From positions 1,302,001 through 1,366,000 of the forward strand of contig MBPM02000001.1 in the NCBI GenBank assembly GCA_001695595.3: DNA of 64,000 nt, written 5' to 3'. This document shows, one piece after another, positions 1-13,060 of this stretch. Each line of letters starts with the position of its first letter. The stretch's first letter is position 1. Source of the stretch: Plasmopara viticola (lineage: Eukaryota > Oomycota > Peronosporomycetes > Peronosporales > Peronosporaceae). Below the pieces are notes generated by a model, which saw only the letters and a program-made list of their open reading frames with translations, made no database searches and was not told the DNA's origin. The translations under genes were made by a program, and so were the position numbers.

Positions 1-2
1 CA

Positions 3-1163
3 CTCGAGGCGGCGCGCGTGATCGCCGCCTTCTTTTCGCGTCTCGAGGCACTAGGTGCCTTTGAGAAGCTTACAAGCGTAGACTTTGCCGATATGATCGC
101 CGGTCGTCCCGAGGAGGAAGCATTGCAAGTGCTGGCCACACTTTGCGACGCGCTGAGCGCTATCAAGACGCTGACGCGCATCGACCTGAGCGACAATGCA
201 CTCGGTGAAAAGGGCGTTCGTGCCTGTTTTGGGCTGTTACAGAACCAGGCACAGCTGCAGCACATTTTTTTCTGCAATAACGGCATTTCAGCCGCGGCCG
301 CAGACGTTATTGCTCACGAAGTGCTGCTGTTCCGTGGTCTGGATACGCCCACGAAGCTTGAGACATTTCATTTTTACAACAACATGAGTGGGGATGGTGG
401 GGCCATTGCACTAGCCAAGATTTTGCCATTGTCCCCAGCGCTAAAGGACTTGCGCTTCTCCGCCACGCGCGCTCAAAGAGACGGAAGTCTGACGTTCGCG
501 AAAGCGTTGGCCTCTCTTCGAAAGCTCGAGAAACTTGACCTCAGTGATAATACGTTTAAAGCATCTGGAGGCGAAGCGATTGCTGCAGCCGTCAAAAATA
601 TGCCTAACTTGCGAGAGATAAATCTTCGTGACGCTGCTATTGAGGATGACGGTCTCGTGGCAATGGTCGAGGCGATAATTGAGGCTGGCGCAGCCAAAGG
701 ACTTGCCGAGCTCGATGTTTCTGGTAATGATCTGACTGCTGAAAGCATGCAGTCATTAGACCAGCTACTTCGTATTAGTACTGCTCTGCGTGTGTTGCAG
801 TTAGAGGAGAACGAGATTGGATCCAAGGGCGCCAAAGCCATTGCCAAAGCTCTATTGATCGGATCACCAGCGTTGGAGAGAGTTGTTGCGAATGTAAATG
901 AAATCGGAGCCTCTGGTGCACTTGCACTCGTAAAAGCTGTCGTGGACAAGAAGCTATTTGTGAAAATTAATATGGATGGCAACCAAATCTCGGCCGATGG
1001 CGTGGCGAAAATTGAGGAGCTGTTGGAAAGTAAGGACAGAAGTTACGTACTTGGCTCACTAGACGACAATGATGAAGACGAAGAGGAGGAAGACGAAGAT
1101 TCTCTTGACCAAATGACAGCGATGCTCGACAAGGTGACGATCAAAGCAGAAGTTGAACAGTAG
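3..1163 (+). CDS. RANGAP1: Ran GTPase-activating protein 1 (RanGAP1), 5' truncated by window
   Basis: This leucine-rich-repeat protein activates GTP hydrolysis by Ran, which keeps RanGTP low in the cytoplasm and drives nucleocytoplasmic transport. The reading frame is open from base 3 with no ATG, so the N-terminus lies upstream; a GTG at 18 is not a credible start. The segment AGRPEEEAL, with Arg at 105-107, matches the region carrying the catalytic arginine in plant and fungal RanGAPs. It is followed by regular repeats of the type LxxLDLSDNxxxxxGxxAIA. The C-terminus is strongly acidic (DDNDEDEEEEDED), as is typical of the family, before a short tail and a TAG stop. No frame disruption is seen over 387 codons. 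The family call is strong; how much is missing cannot be told from this window. Confidence 0.93.
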   Translation, partial: LEAARVIAAFFSRLEALGAFEKLTSVDFADMIAGRPEEEALQVLATLCDALSAIKTLTRIDLSDNALGEKGVRACFGLLQNQAQLQHIFFCNNGISAAAADVIAHEVLLFRGLDTPTKLETFHFYNNMSGDGGAIALAKILPLSPALKDLRFSATRAQRDGSLTFAKALASLRKLEKLDLSDNTFKASGGEAIAAAVKNMPNLREINLRDAAIEDDGLVAMVEAIIEAGAAKGLAELDVSGNDLTAESMQSLDQLLRISTALRVLQLEENEIGSKGAKAIAKALLIGSPALERVVANVNEIGASGALALVKAVVDKKLFVKINMDGNQISADGVAKIEELLESKDRSYVLGSLDDNDEDEEEEDEDSLDQMTAMLDKVTIKAEVEQ

Positions 1164-3874
1164 AATTGAAATTGCTCAATTGTAATGTCTATATCATTAT
1201 AAATGTTCCACCAATTGTGGCAAATCTCGCCAAAATCTTTTAAACCTTTTAACCCGAAAGAAGAAAGATACGTTAAATGAAGTATAAATCAAATTGTTGG
1301 TATGGCACAGGGTACGCTCGCTGCCCATGAGCCTGGTCCAATACATCCATGTCAACGATATAGAAAGTAGTTATATTCTATAGACACATTTTTATCTTTG
1401 GGTAGCTTTAAGAACTCACTCTTCGGGGCTTAGTAACTCTGAAACCGCTAGTAGAGTCTCCAATTAAAGCTCAGATTTTTGGTCGTGACAGAACGACCTT
1501 TTGAGCTATCAATTATCTGTTTGGGGCCTTTCAAACAATTATGGGGCCGCTCATGGCAACCAAAGACCGCTTTCGTATAGCATCCTCGTTTGCTTTTTGC
1601 GAATCTATGCTACCCGTTCTTGGTGACAATTTGCTATCAACCTGTAGACCTCTATACGCAAATGGTGTTTAGAAGTATGCATCCCGCTTGAGGCAGTTTG
1701 TTACCCGCAGAGGGTAGTAGTATGCTGCCTACATGTCACTCACTTGTCTTGCGGACTTGTTTCTCGCTTTAAGAACCGTGTTTTCGCAGCTGATGGTGCT
1801 TTGATATTGACGTTGAAGTTATGCTACACACTTGTAGAATGCCGTCTTTAGCTATCAGTAAAGTTTGGCTACCCACCAAGAAACGTCTGAAAGACGTCAT
1901 CATGTCTGCCTTCGACGAAATATTAGTATCTTTGACTTTTCCGTTGTTTTATTTAGGCATCTTCATGTCTAGACTAAGCACAACAAGGATGGAGGGAGGA
2001 CAGACGCGCCTTGTTGCATGTGCTCGGGTGGCTAGCACCTATAACTTTGCATCGCTAAGAAATTCTGGACTCGTGCTTTTCTAACCACACTAGGCCCACG
2101 ACAAATCATATTTGATTATGTGAAGGATCAAAAATGACTGTGCTTTTAATTCCTCAACTGTCGCAATTAGGTCTATTTTAATCTCTAAACGTCTCAAGGC
2201 AATGTGTTGTCAGACGAACTGAACAACTTTTCTTTCGTTGCTCGCCTATTTCAGCCGCACTCGTTTGCCGGCGCGCCGCTTATAGTCAGTCAGCATTAAC
2301 TTTGTTCGTAAAGCTCAACCATCAGGACGCGGTCCAGCTATTTGGTAGCAGGAAAAGCTGCTAATGCAGCGTTCGACTCAGGTCGATTAAGCCAGTAAGT
2401 CTTTCGAGCAGTGCAGACTGCGCGTACACAGGTATTTGCTCCAACCCAATCCAATTCCAAAGGTACAAGTAGACAATCTGTGTAGAATTGACCAGGAAAA
2501 AATACTGGATGTGACAACATCAAGTGAAGGGAAGATGTACATTAAAACCTTGGAATTTTACGTAAAATCCCATTCACCGTCCCGGTCTTACGGAAATAAA
2601 CCTGTGAATACATAACAATTTTCAGACTGAATTTTCATCCCGATTTATTGTCCCATTTCAGTCCTACCACCAATTTTGCAGATTCAATTTCGCGGTTTAG
2701 AAAGAAGCTATAATCGAAATTTCTCAGTACCATTTTAATGCACAAAAGCTCGACTTAACCTTACGTTCATCAATGACTTAGTGTTAAAATTTAAAACTGG
2801 TACAATTATCAAGAACCTGAGGTTACATTGACAGCCTAAGGTCTTACAAAAATGCTTCATTTTACTCCACTGCAAGCTATTGCGTTAAACTAGAGGAAGT
2901 AAGCAAAATATAGCTTCATGCCTAAAGCTTCTGCCAAACAAAGAGGTCACTTCGATTTTTTTGGTCGCCCCTATCTTGGTATTTATTTACTCATGAAATG
3001 CAATTGAATAGCTATGTTTTCCTTTCATGTGTACTTAATACTCAGATGCGATTTGCAAGACTTCAACAGAATACGGAGGCACACAGTGTTGCGCCATCAG
3101 GCAACAGGCACTTCCCGTTTAATACGACTGTTTAACGCAGGCGTAAATGCCTCGACAGCGATCGCAGCTAAATGGCTAGGAAATCAAAGACATTCTTCAA
3201 ATTTAACGACGAAGATCAAAAGCACGATGTACATCTGGAAGCAAATGATGCTATTTTAAGAGGTCGAATCGTTCATATGGTACTCACAAAAACAAGCGAC
3301 TCAAGGATATGGTGATCTTTGAAAGAGGTCAGAGGTTCAAACGTGCGGCTCACAGTAAGCTTTTCTGGGGAGTCTTTCAGTAACGCGAACCTATAAAAGG
3401 TCTTGAGCCACGACTTTGTCTTTGGATTGCAGGAGTATAATGGCATCAAAAGAGTGCCACCTAAGCAAGATGGTGCATTAAGCTCTCTTTTGGCCAACTT
3501 AACCGAAAAAAACGGCGTGGCTATCTACGAAACATCCTTACTGATGTCCTTGGCAGATTTTTCACAGACAAATGGCTAGACAGAGGTGATGCATTGTGTG
3601 CCAAAAGACACACTACGCGGTATGCGCGCTGAGGTACCACATTCCTGCTTTGATACCCTATCCATGATTGGGTCTGAACACAGCCATGCGATTCAAGCAT
3701 CAGAGTGCTCTAACTTCCTTTTTCAATGTGCTTAGGTACTTCAAAGTTCTACTGATCTCTTCTAAGCACAACAATTTTACAACATACGCGAGGGAAAGGC
3801 TCGTGTAACCTATTTTTACAAGTCAATAAGGTGGAACTGATTGAACGGCGAGCATTTCCATTTACGCGAAACGC

Positions 3875-3928
3875 TTTCTCTGTCGCTTCTTTCCTCTGCA
3901 GTTTCTCTGTCGCTTCTTTCCTCTGCAG
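3875..3928. repeat. 27-bp tandem duplication (2 copies)
   Basis: Two perfect adjacent copies of a 27-bp unit that begins TTTCTCTGTCGC and ends CTCTGCAG. The duplication keeps frame in the opposite-strand open frame, where it encodes a repeated ETAEERSDR segment, but that frame has no other support as a gene. Confidence 0.9.
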
Positions 3929-6900
3929 TTTCTTTGACCCTTTGAGCAGCTTCTTCTTGACTTCTATCAACGAAATGTCCCTTGCATTTTCCAAATTCGA
4001 CGAATTTAAGTCGTACTTCGAAGGTAGACTGCTGAGAAGTGCCACCAGCTGGCGTGACCTTGTGGAAAATTGGCAAAATACAATCAGCAGGGTGACAAAT
4101 GCGATTGCATTCTTTAATGGGATACAATGAGCTTTTTAAAATTAAAATAGACGTGGAAATAAAATAATCTTCTGTAAGAATCATCACTGATTGTTGGATA
4201 CTGTAAAATTTCCGAGTAATAAGTTTAATTTGGTATTTGTAAGTTTTCTCGGACCTTTTACAATTTCGGAAAAAACATGGGTCGGCGTAAACCTTCGGCT
4301 TTTTGTGACGAAGTCGCACCCAATACTTTGTGGGATTTCTGGACGAATAACGATTGCTACGGTCCCCCAACGATACCACCTTGATTATATTGGAGATTTT
4401 TTTATGATGAAGGATGAGTCTTCTGAACGTAAGAGTCCAAAGTCTGAACACACTGAACAAAGTAAGGTACGAAAGGAAGCTAGTGACATGAATGTTTAGG
4501 TGAGAAGGCAAATCTCTTAGAAATGTATTGGTCTTGTCGTAATGTCAAGCCGAACTTTGGAAATGTAATTATCGACCACGAGTACCGACCATACCCTAAT
4601 AAGTGGTAAACAAGATTAGCCATTGTTTTTACTTCTATTTATACGTGTCTGAGCCTCTTTTACAATTTTAACAAATTCTGCAAAGAAAAATTCCCGCGCA
4701 ACTACCGAGAAGCTTCAAACCGTTTTGAAAAAGTGTCTCCACTTTACAATGCTCTCAACATAAAAGTGGTTCTGATCATGACGGTCAAGGTTAATTAAAA
4801 GAACCGGCTTTTGCTTCGATCTTGTGTAATTTCAATCAGCTTCTGGACGACCGACTACGCTCTAATATTCGCTCGTGCTACGTCAATTAAATAGTTGTGT
4901 CGGACTTTGTACAATTTAAAAAAAGTATAGGTCTACTCTTATCATTGAACTCTCAATAACGATGTCACGGATGATTTAGCTAAGCTGTCTTTACGATAGC
5001 TGTGATTTTCTTACCGTAGCACAAACTGAAGTTATGCTACCCAAAATTTTATGCAACATGACACACCTTTGGTTTGTTACTTTCTTACATGAGAATGAGA
5101 TTTAAAAATTCATTATGATTAGCTACGTACTTTATGCAAGTAGATATTCTACTTAAATGCAATGTAGGCTCGCCACCAAAAGTAAATACACGTCGACTAA
5201 CAAGACAAGACCCCGTTTACAAGCGTATGGGACTTTAGGGCTTAGTTAATAAGAAATGGCTGTTTGCTTTAAAAAAGCACAGTGTGTGCTTAATTAAGAC
5301 AAGCAGAATCCTGCGCAGATGAGAATTAATAGTTTTTTACAGTACACTCTAGCACCAAGCTCAATAAGACAGTCTTAATTCTTAGCTCGCTAGCATGACC
5401 ATGATCTATTCTGCCATAATCAGTGTCGCCTATTGAGGCTGTCTTTGGCCATTTGCGAGGCGGTTGTACGTCGGCACTCTTTCGTGTACTTTTCTGTATT
5501 TTCTCCGGACACAATCCAGATGGGAGAGGTACTCTGAAGATATCGGACGATAGGCATTGCACTTAACTTATCATCAAGGTGGCAAGGGTGAGCGAAGTTC
5601 TCCAAGCTTTTTGCTCCTAGCTTTTAAGCGAGTGATCGACGCTGTAGTGGGTATTTAGCTCACTTGTATGAGATCTTGTCCGACTGCCTTTTGGTCCTTA
5701 AATGACTGTCGACTACTTATTTGAAAAATTGGAGCACTCGAAATGTATACCTTTTCGTAAGCAAGACTTTTGAATATGTAATGGACAACATCTCACCAAG
5801 GACAGAGATGCACCTCCTGCGCCCTGAGCCGCACTCGAAGTCTCGGCTCTATCTGAAGTAAGCAGCCAAAGCTTGGGCTGATAGAAAGAGCATGAAACAT
5901 CATTCTTGCTTTGACCTAGAGAATGCTCCAGGGAATGGAAGTGTGAATTTTAGTTAGGGAGACATCAGAGTAGAGTTGTGATCAGAAGTAGTAATAAGCA
6001 CAAAATGATTGGATCAAGAAACACTTAAAGCTGAAATTTCTAAGTAGAGGGGACGATTAGAAGTCGTAAGCATCAATGATCGCTTTGTGTATGGTTACGC
6101 TGACAAGTTGAAAACAACTATATGCTTGCAATCAAGGCAGAGACTCTATTCATTTCAATGTCCTTTCAAATACCTATATAAATACTGATCAAGTGCCTTC
6201 TGTGCATCAGAATCCGCCATGCTTTTAAAGCACAATGTCATGAAATGGTGCTTTCAACACAAAGCTCAGCTTTGTGTAATGACTTGGAATACATCATCAT
6301 CTAGCAAGTCTTGTGCTACGTTTTAAAATTGAAAGAAAGGTGATCTTCGAATTTTATTTAAAATTTTGTTTGCTCGTAGTAAATACCAAATAGAGCTGCG
6401 GCTCAATGGAATCATCGTTTAGAGAAATTGACCAGGCTAAGTTCCAAAAAGATACTTTGACTGCCGTAAGCGGCGAGTCTTAATAGATTTTCCCGCCATA
6501 AAGTTGCTCAGGCAAGCAAGGCTCTGTAAGAGCCTCCCACTCCGGTGGAGTACACCCGTAAATCACTCTTCTTTACGTTTTGATCGAGAACACATTTCTT
6601 TAGGCTATGGATACGATAAGGGGAGACACCAGCACTCCGGAGGAATTTGTGCTTACTCGGGCTGCGAAATTCTTAGAATGGCATCAACGCTGTTGTAACA
6701 ACCTCATGACCCGGAAACTTGTCATCAGACTCACCGGCCATGCAAAAGGCTTTACTTAAGAATGTCAAAGAAGTTTCGATTTTTCACAGTTCCCAAAAAC
6801 CAAGACCAGACTTGATATACACTTGTTGATGATACTATCATTATCAAAGACTTCAATAACTCATAAGCCGTCAACCGACTGTTCGACAGCAAAGACATTC

Positions 6901-9900
6901 AAGGCTGCTCAAATTGTAACAGCGGAGTGTGCACGATGAAAGATATCTAGATTGTGCGTTTAACATAAGGCCTCTCAAAGAATACGGCCATACTTTGATA
7001 GGGTGCTCCTAAAGAAATTGCCACTAACCGCGGATTGGCCCTGGCGTCGATTTGCATCTTCTACGAGGCGTCCTCGGACCGTTTGATCTTAAACAGAAGA
7101 ATCCGTTTTCCGGCCGTATCACATTTGAGGTTTAACGCTCAATCGACCGCCGCGCATTTCGGCGCGAGGTCTTTAAACTGCGTCGAAACGTTGCCTACCA
7201 TCGGAAAGTCTTATGTTTGTGGTGAGCTCAATAGGTAATCAAACTTATAGCCCTATAGTCAACTAAGCGGTGGCTATGGTCACTGTCACCAACAGTATCA
7301 AAGATGGGGACAGAGCTTAAATGAGATGCTGAAATAATCTCAGGGTTCACCTGAAGCTCTCAAAGATTATTGCTATACATTTCTTGTCTTAAGCTTTAGT
7401 AAAATCTCCAAAAAATTGATGCAGGACCAAATGCAAGAGCACCGCCGCTAAAAAGTAGTACTAAAACAATATATTTTTAGCGAAGTTTCTTCCATAGATG
7501 CCGCACACGGTGTGGCCTACACACAAGAGATAACTTTTCTTCACGGCACCATGGTCTTATAATCGATTTGGAAGTTCCTCCTCTCTTCATTGAGGCGCTT
7601 TTTCTTTTTAGAAGGTGAAGTGACCTCTCACAAGACGGTGACTTAACTTGTTACCATTCAGTGGGCGAGTGTTAAGAATTTTCCCCACTGCGTTCGTGAC
7701 TTTGGCCACTGGACTTACCCGTGAAGTTGTCGACTTTAACGTTTCCCTCTTCTTCTTGGTATCCCAAGCACCAGTTGACTCTTAGTATATAAAAAACCTT
7801 TCCCCCTTCTTTGGACTTTCTTTTCTGTGAATCTCTGCAATTCAAATGTGTTTATTTAACAAAGAAGCAACTTCTTCTTTCGATCGGCTTCTTATATCCA
7901 GACAATTTATAAAAATCTTTTTTTACGCGATTAAAACATTCGAGATTTGAATGGAAAATGTTTTCATAGCTTCTTACTCGCTTAGTTCTGGAGATAAAAT
8001 TTTTCATCTCAACGGTGTCTTATTCCATTAAAGCCAATTCAATCAAATTTGCCGACAATTGGACCGCATTGCCAAGCTTAAGCCCTTACATCACCTACGC
8101 ACTGTCCAGGATTGTAGCGCCGCACCACCTTTGCAACGTACATGTTTTACCCGCTTGCATGATCCGTTTAATGTTGATCTGGTGGATATATTCAGTCCTA
8201 GCTCCCATTAAAAAAACTGCGGTTGTTGAAGCGCTACGAAAAGTAGCGGACTTATCGAACACAATTGGATTTAAATTTGAGTCAAGAAGCATCCAAGCGA
8301 TAGCGATAGCAAAAACGAGTGCTTATTGGATTGATTATCAACGGCCGACAAACTTTACGATGCTTGCGATCTTTTAATATTCTTGCACACCAAAGATGAA
8401 ATCTAGGCTCATGGACGTTTGGTGTCGGTAGAAATGAAATTAAACCAATATGTGAGGCAATTGTGGTCCTACCCTTTGACTAGTTTTTCAACTTTTCGAA
8501 CACTTGTACGCAGGAATTTATCAATGTTTCTTGATAACAGATTTTGCGGCATTAGATGTAAGTCAAAGTTCAATCGTCTATTAATAGGATCGACGACCTG
8601 ATATGTATACCCTTAAGTGAAGCAAAGCTCATGGTAATATGAAAAATCGAGATCCATTACAAAGTCGCTACGAGCGATGCCGAGGATTTGCAAAATTAAC
8701 GTCGTAGAAAAGATTTTCTTACAATTACTTCGGTCGTCGTATCGCATAGACGCGGCCAAAATTGAGGTGCTGCATAAGGACCCAAGACTTCTTGGCACGA
8801 AACTTTAAGTTATTTCAAAGTGATCTTTCGAAGTAGAGACGCTTCTTGAAAATATCAATACACCCTTTATGCTAGAGAAAAATATTTTGAACACGCCCAA
8901 TTTGCAGTGTACGTTGCGTTGCGCCTTGGATCTGGGGCAGAAAAAAACTCTTGATCTTCATGTGAATATATTTGATTTTGTCATGTATGGAAATCCAGCA
9001 TCAAAATCTCCAGTATATAAGGAGGTTTGGTGTGACATTCAACGTATGCCCTGCTCAAAATATTGTGTCACAAGGCAAAGTGTATTGCCTTGAGGGCAGT
9101 GTGAGGTCGTCGACAACTTTTTTGCCGACAATACGAGGGTGAAGATAGTGCTGGGTCAAAATTCTTGCTTTCATCATAGCTTTCTTTGCGCGCGGACCAA
9201 AGAGAAAGGTGGAGAGTAGTTTATTTTTCGATATATTGATATTGTAATTGTACTTGCACACGCACAAATCCCGAATTACTCAACAACGTGTGTGTGAATA
9301 TTGTATACAAGGTACTGGCACTATTAAGTGAATACTAGCAAATTTGTGCGAAGGACTTATATTTTAGTCAAGACCATTGTCAGGGCAACTTGTGATGCCA
9401 CAAGGAGCCACCAAACGTCCTTTCATACCTGATCATCTGATCACACAGATATTCTGACCGCTGCCCCATACATACTAAATGCATGAGACCTAGTGATCTG
9501 TATCGCACGATCCCCAAGCGTACATTCACTACATACTTTTCACGAGTACGAGAATGACCAATCGCGCTGAGAATCTATCAGTACTACATCAGGCGAATTT
9601 GCGGGATAGCTAATATACCGTCCAGCAGTGCCGACAAATGTGTCATTATGTGATATGCTGAGACGATCAAGGTTATTTGCTTATTCTTATTAGTCTAATA
9701 ATATGTCGGGAATCTTGGTAAACTTAGCCGTAGCAGTTGAGTCAAAGCAACAATTTAAAATGGTGTGTGAAAGTGATAAGGTGTGCCAATCCCTTGCTTA
9801 CATTAGTGCTGGTTGTGTGGATCTGGAAAACGCTTCATTAAATCTTCTAAAGATGGACGTTAGTTGGTGCAGACAAAGCCCGGACAAAAATAATTTTTGT

Positions 9901-10842
9901 AGCGATTAGCAAAGTTTCTAGCTTTGTCAATAAAAAAAAACAGTCGAGGTCATTTGCAATTCTTCAAAGTCGACCAGGGGTTGCACCCTTTGCAAGTTAA
10001 AAGTCATGAACAAGTAACACTATTCAATCTTGGACGCTATGAGCTAAGACAACTTTAATTTACCCACAACAAGACATTGCCTGCTATAAACTATACACTG
10101 ACTCAATTTTCTGTACATCTTAATGGCTCCAAGAGCTTTTTGAACCACAATTCTATTGCGAGCCTTTTCGCAGCGGAAGGCTTGTTTTTTGTCGTTTTGC
10201 ACAGAAGATAGCTTAATGGCAGAGCAGAAAAAATAACAATAGCAAACATAGACATCGAGGAAAGCTTTTCAATTCAATTTTTAGGAGCTATGTTACCACG
10301 CCTTTTAGTTTCTTCTGTATCTGGTCCTGCCAGTGCTGGCTGCCCATTAAAGCCTACACAGACGCTGTCATGTCTTCTTTTAACACGTAAAAGCAATTAG
10401 AATATCTATTATGGTTATTTCTGGTGGGCTACCAATTGGAGAGCCGGTTATAGTAGAGCCATAACACTGTTGAGGAAAATGAAGAGATTGACGTCAAGCA
10501 TGTTAACAGGCTAGATAACCATAGATGTTTGTCTCTCTAGTCTTGTCATGCCCAGGATTAAGTCATACTTGATCTGACTAGGAGCCAAAACAGCTCCGAG
10601 TTCCGAAATTATCGATGCTCACAGCTTAGAAATCTTAGACGCTTGTCCGAAATGAAATCAGGCCTACTTCGATACGAAGAGATATGTGGTTACGATATCA
10701 AGATATTTGGCTGAGTGGGGACTCAATAAGCTGGTGGTAAAGGGCAAAAAAATTTACGCTCTCAAGGCTGGTAAGTTTGTTGCTTGAATTCAGCCCAATT
10801 CGTCAAAATGATCGAATATTTCTACATTTCATCTTGATTTGA

Positions 10843-10905
10843 TGATAGGAATGTTGCCATGCATCTACCAGCGTCATTTGATGATAAAAATGTTGCCATG
10901 CATGT
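10843..10905. repeat. imperfect direct repeat containing ATGTTGCCATGCAT
   Basis: A block beginning TTTGATGAT and ending ATGTTGCCATGCAT occurs twice, about 36 bp apart, with small differences. It sits in otherwise unannotated DNA. Confidence 0.7.
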
Positions 10906-11228
10906 TTCTTCGAATCAGTTCGGGATTAAGCTGAAAAACAAAGTGGAATCCAATATACCTAATCTGGAAGATAAAGCTTACCACAATAGTTTCCCTCCTG
11001 CAAATACAGGATTTTAATGAGCGCGATGACTCATAAACCGCTCTGCACAGTTTGGTGTCGGCATAAAAAAAGAGTCAGCAACGGATATACCACATAAAGC
11101 ATTAACTTTAAGATGTACAAGCGGCTGCTAAACGTACCACAGACGTCACAGAAATTTTAACCTTACCAAATGAAGCAAGCCAAGAAGTCGACTTGTAGGT
11201 GCTGTTAAAACAATGAAGAAACCATCCA

Positions 11229-12182
11229 TTGGAAAATTCGATTTGTACGAAAAAGCATAAACGGGAAAAACAAAGAATTTCTATAGCAATCTGTGCAATA
11301 AGCCTTAGAGGGGTAAAGATCTCACAAAGGTTGAATTACAACATTCAGCTGACATACGAAAATGTATATCTGGATATTGTGAACTTACTTAGGGTTCAAT
11401 TTTGCCTACCCACCAGCGAGATAAAACGCTCTCTTTTGGTACCTTCTACACATGTGTCTATAGGCTGCTAGGGCTTGTCTTTGCAGGTCGTACTGGCATC
11501 GTGTTAAAATCTTTCAAACGGCGCACCAGGGAAATAATGCATCAGATCAATGATTGTTTCTGGCTAGAATATGGTCCGAGCAAATGTATTATCTCCACCC
11601 GGATTTCATGTTGCAGTGTTTTAACGACAAAAAGCTGGAAGATCTAGAAAGACACTTTATCAGATTGGACATGTGGCAAGTAGCTACTTTGAATTGGAAT
11701 TTTGCATCGAGAGCGAAAGACAGATGGACAAGAACAGCAGCAAATCCAAGTTGATGAGGCTCTGACGTCGCTGGGTCTTGATTCTGCGAGTTTTCCTTTG
11801 ATAGGAAAACAGACTGGCTGGAATCAGAAGATTGATGGTTGTTATCATGGGGAAGTCGGCCGCTACTATCGTCAAATGACAAGGGCGAATACTAAGTGAC
11901 TTTGATTAAATTGTTTCAGTTTGTATGACAGGTTCTTATTCGTGCAGAGTCGATTATTTGGACCGCGCTTTGGCGTCAATGGCATTGTAGGCTTTGGAGT
12001 TCGTCAAAATGAGCGCACTCCGCGATTGCACGTCCAATGGTGAAGAGCTTGCCCGCATGGCAGAAAGCAGCATTGATACCTCATTCACGAGCTGGTCTTC
12101 AGCCGTTGGAGTGGATTCGTACAAAGAAGTGCGCGTTAGTGATGAATTTGCCTTAGTACGATATTCAAGAATACAGAAGTGA
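11229..12182 (+). pseudogene. possible degenerate gene, family not recognised
   Basis: Several overlapping open frames follow each other on the plus strand in changing frames (11,229-11,471; 11,402-11,647; 11,554-11,754; 11,702-11,899; 11,994-12,182). Their composition is more protein-like than the surrounding DNA, for example the stretch LERHFIRLDMWQVATLNW near 11.64-11.70 kb. Either introns or frameshifts would be needed to join them. I do not recognise the protein and cannot exclude chance open frames. Confidence 0.25.
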
Positions 12183-12514
12183 GTCTTTGGTGTGGCGTTG
12201 TCAGCAGAGTAGTACAATTAGAGTTCGCGCCGATTCTGATAATTAAAAAGACGCGAATTCTGGAAATTTACAGCCGGGTGAGGAGACCTTTAGGAACAAG
12301 AGGGAGATGGGAATTTTGACGCGTTGATAGCAAAATCGATTTGCTCAAAGCTAAGCTATTGAAAATAAAGGCCAGACGATTGCTTTGACGAAATATGCGC
12401 GATATGTGTGAGTTGATGGATGTAAAAGATATGTATACCAGGCAAAGCAATGCCTTGCTTTGAAATTCCTGCTCAGGTTGATTGTGTCAAAATACAAGGA
12501 AATTTCTTGCCGTT

Positions 12515-13060
12515 TCAAATCAACATTGTTGACTCTTGAACGCGTAAACAAGTAGAATACAGCTCAGCGAGCTGCGCCTCCATTGCTTCCACTAGCACTG
12601 GTAAATTTTCATGGCCAAGATTGTGTTGTGTGCAGAAAATAGACGCAAGCTTGGTAGGGTTATCGTCCCGGTGTACTGGTAACTCAATGGATGTGCCTTC
12701 TACCATGTCGATGTCAAGCGTAAAAAGAAGCACATTTTGACGATCTGCTTCCGTCTTCACTAAGGTTTTAGTCCCAGCTTTTTTAAAGCCTCCGATGGGC
12801 AGACGCTACAGCAGTGATCTCTTCTGGCTGTTGCATTTTCGCTTGCTCCCGCTAGTTTGAACTTCCTATCATTGACTGAGCCAGCAAATTTTGACATGCT
12901 AACAACAAACATTTTGCTAGACGACCGCAATACCAGTAATGACAGCTGTATCCTTCGAGGTAGTCGCCAGTGCATTTGGTATAACAAATCCTCAAGCATC
13001 GACGGAAAATTTGTTTTGGTGTTAAGAGCAAGCTTCATCCGACACCCGTAAATGAAAACA
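12515..13060 (-). pseudogene. degenerate protein with FCxQHNL-type motif
   Basis: Two minus-strand frames meet at 12,760. The upstream part (13,038-12,760) runs into a stop just where the second part (12,760-12,515) continues in another frame, so at least one frameshift or missed splice site separates them. The second part contains a HRDDNP segment followed by FCTQHNLGHENLPVLVEAM. That resembles a short module, acidic residues then FCxxHxL, found near the ends of some eukaryotic cytoskeletal or trafficking proteins. A further fragment in the same direction (LADEQCELLIQLAARPEEMD) lies near 13.2 kb and may be an upstream exon. The family is not identified. Confidence 0.4.

Larger units (their letters stand above)
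1164..11228. other. long gene-poor stretch
   Basis: About 10 kb downstream of RanGAP1 holds only short open frames (under about 125 codons) interrupted on both strands, with no recognisable family. It is AT-rich with occasional GC-richer islands (near 7.0-7.2 kb). Two short frames look slightly protein-like but were not identified: 9,703-9,909 (+), faintly armadillo-like in hydrophobic spacing, and about 10,665-10,785 (+). Most of the stretch is probably decayed repeat DNA. No RNA gene was seen. Confidence 0.5.

Noticed and set aside
473..982. 169-codon open frame opposite RanGAP1
   Set aside because: It is an antisense shadow of the repetitive leucine-rich-repeat coding sequence; the composition (Ser/Ala-rich) mirrors the sense strand.
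3816..4511. 231-codon minus-strand open frame
   Set aside because: No recognisable domain. It contains a perfect tandem duplication and overlaps frames on the other strand; there is no start or codon support.
6504..6698. Possible copia reverse transcriptase fragment (KALYGL-like text)
   Set aside because: The resemblance needs several frame changes and no second copia motif was found nearby.
8015..8377. 120-codon open frame, considered as a possible RXLR-type effector
   Set aside because: No signal peptide, no RXLR or EER motif and no convincing WY-domain pattern.
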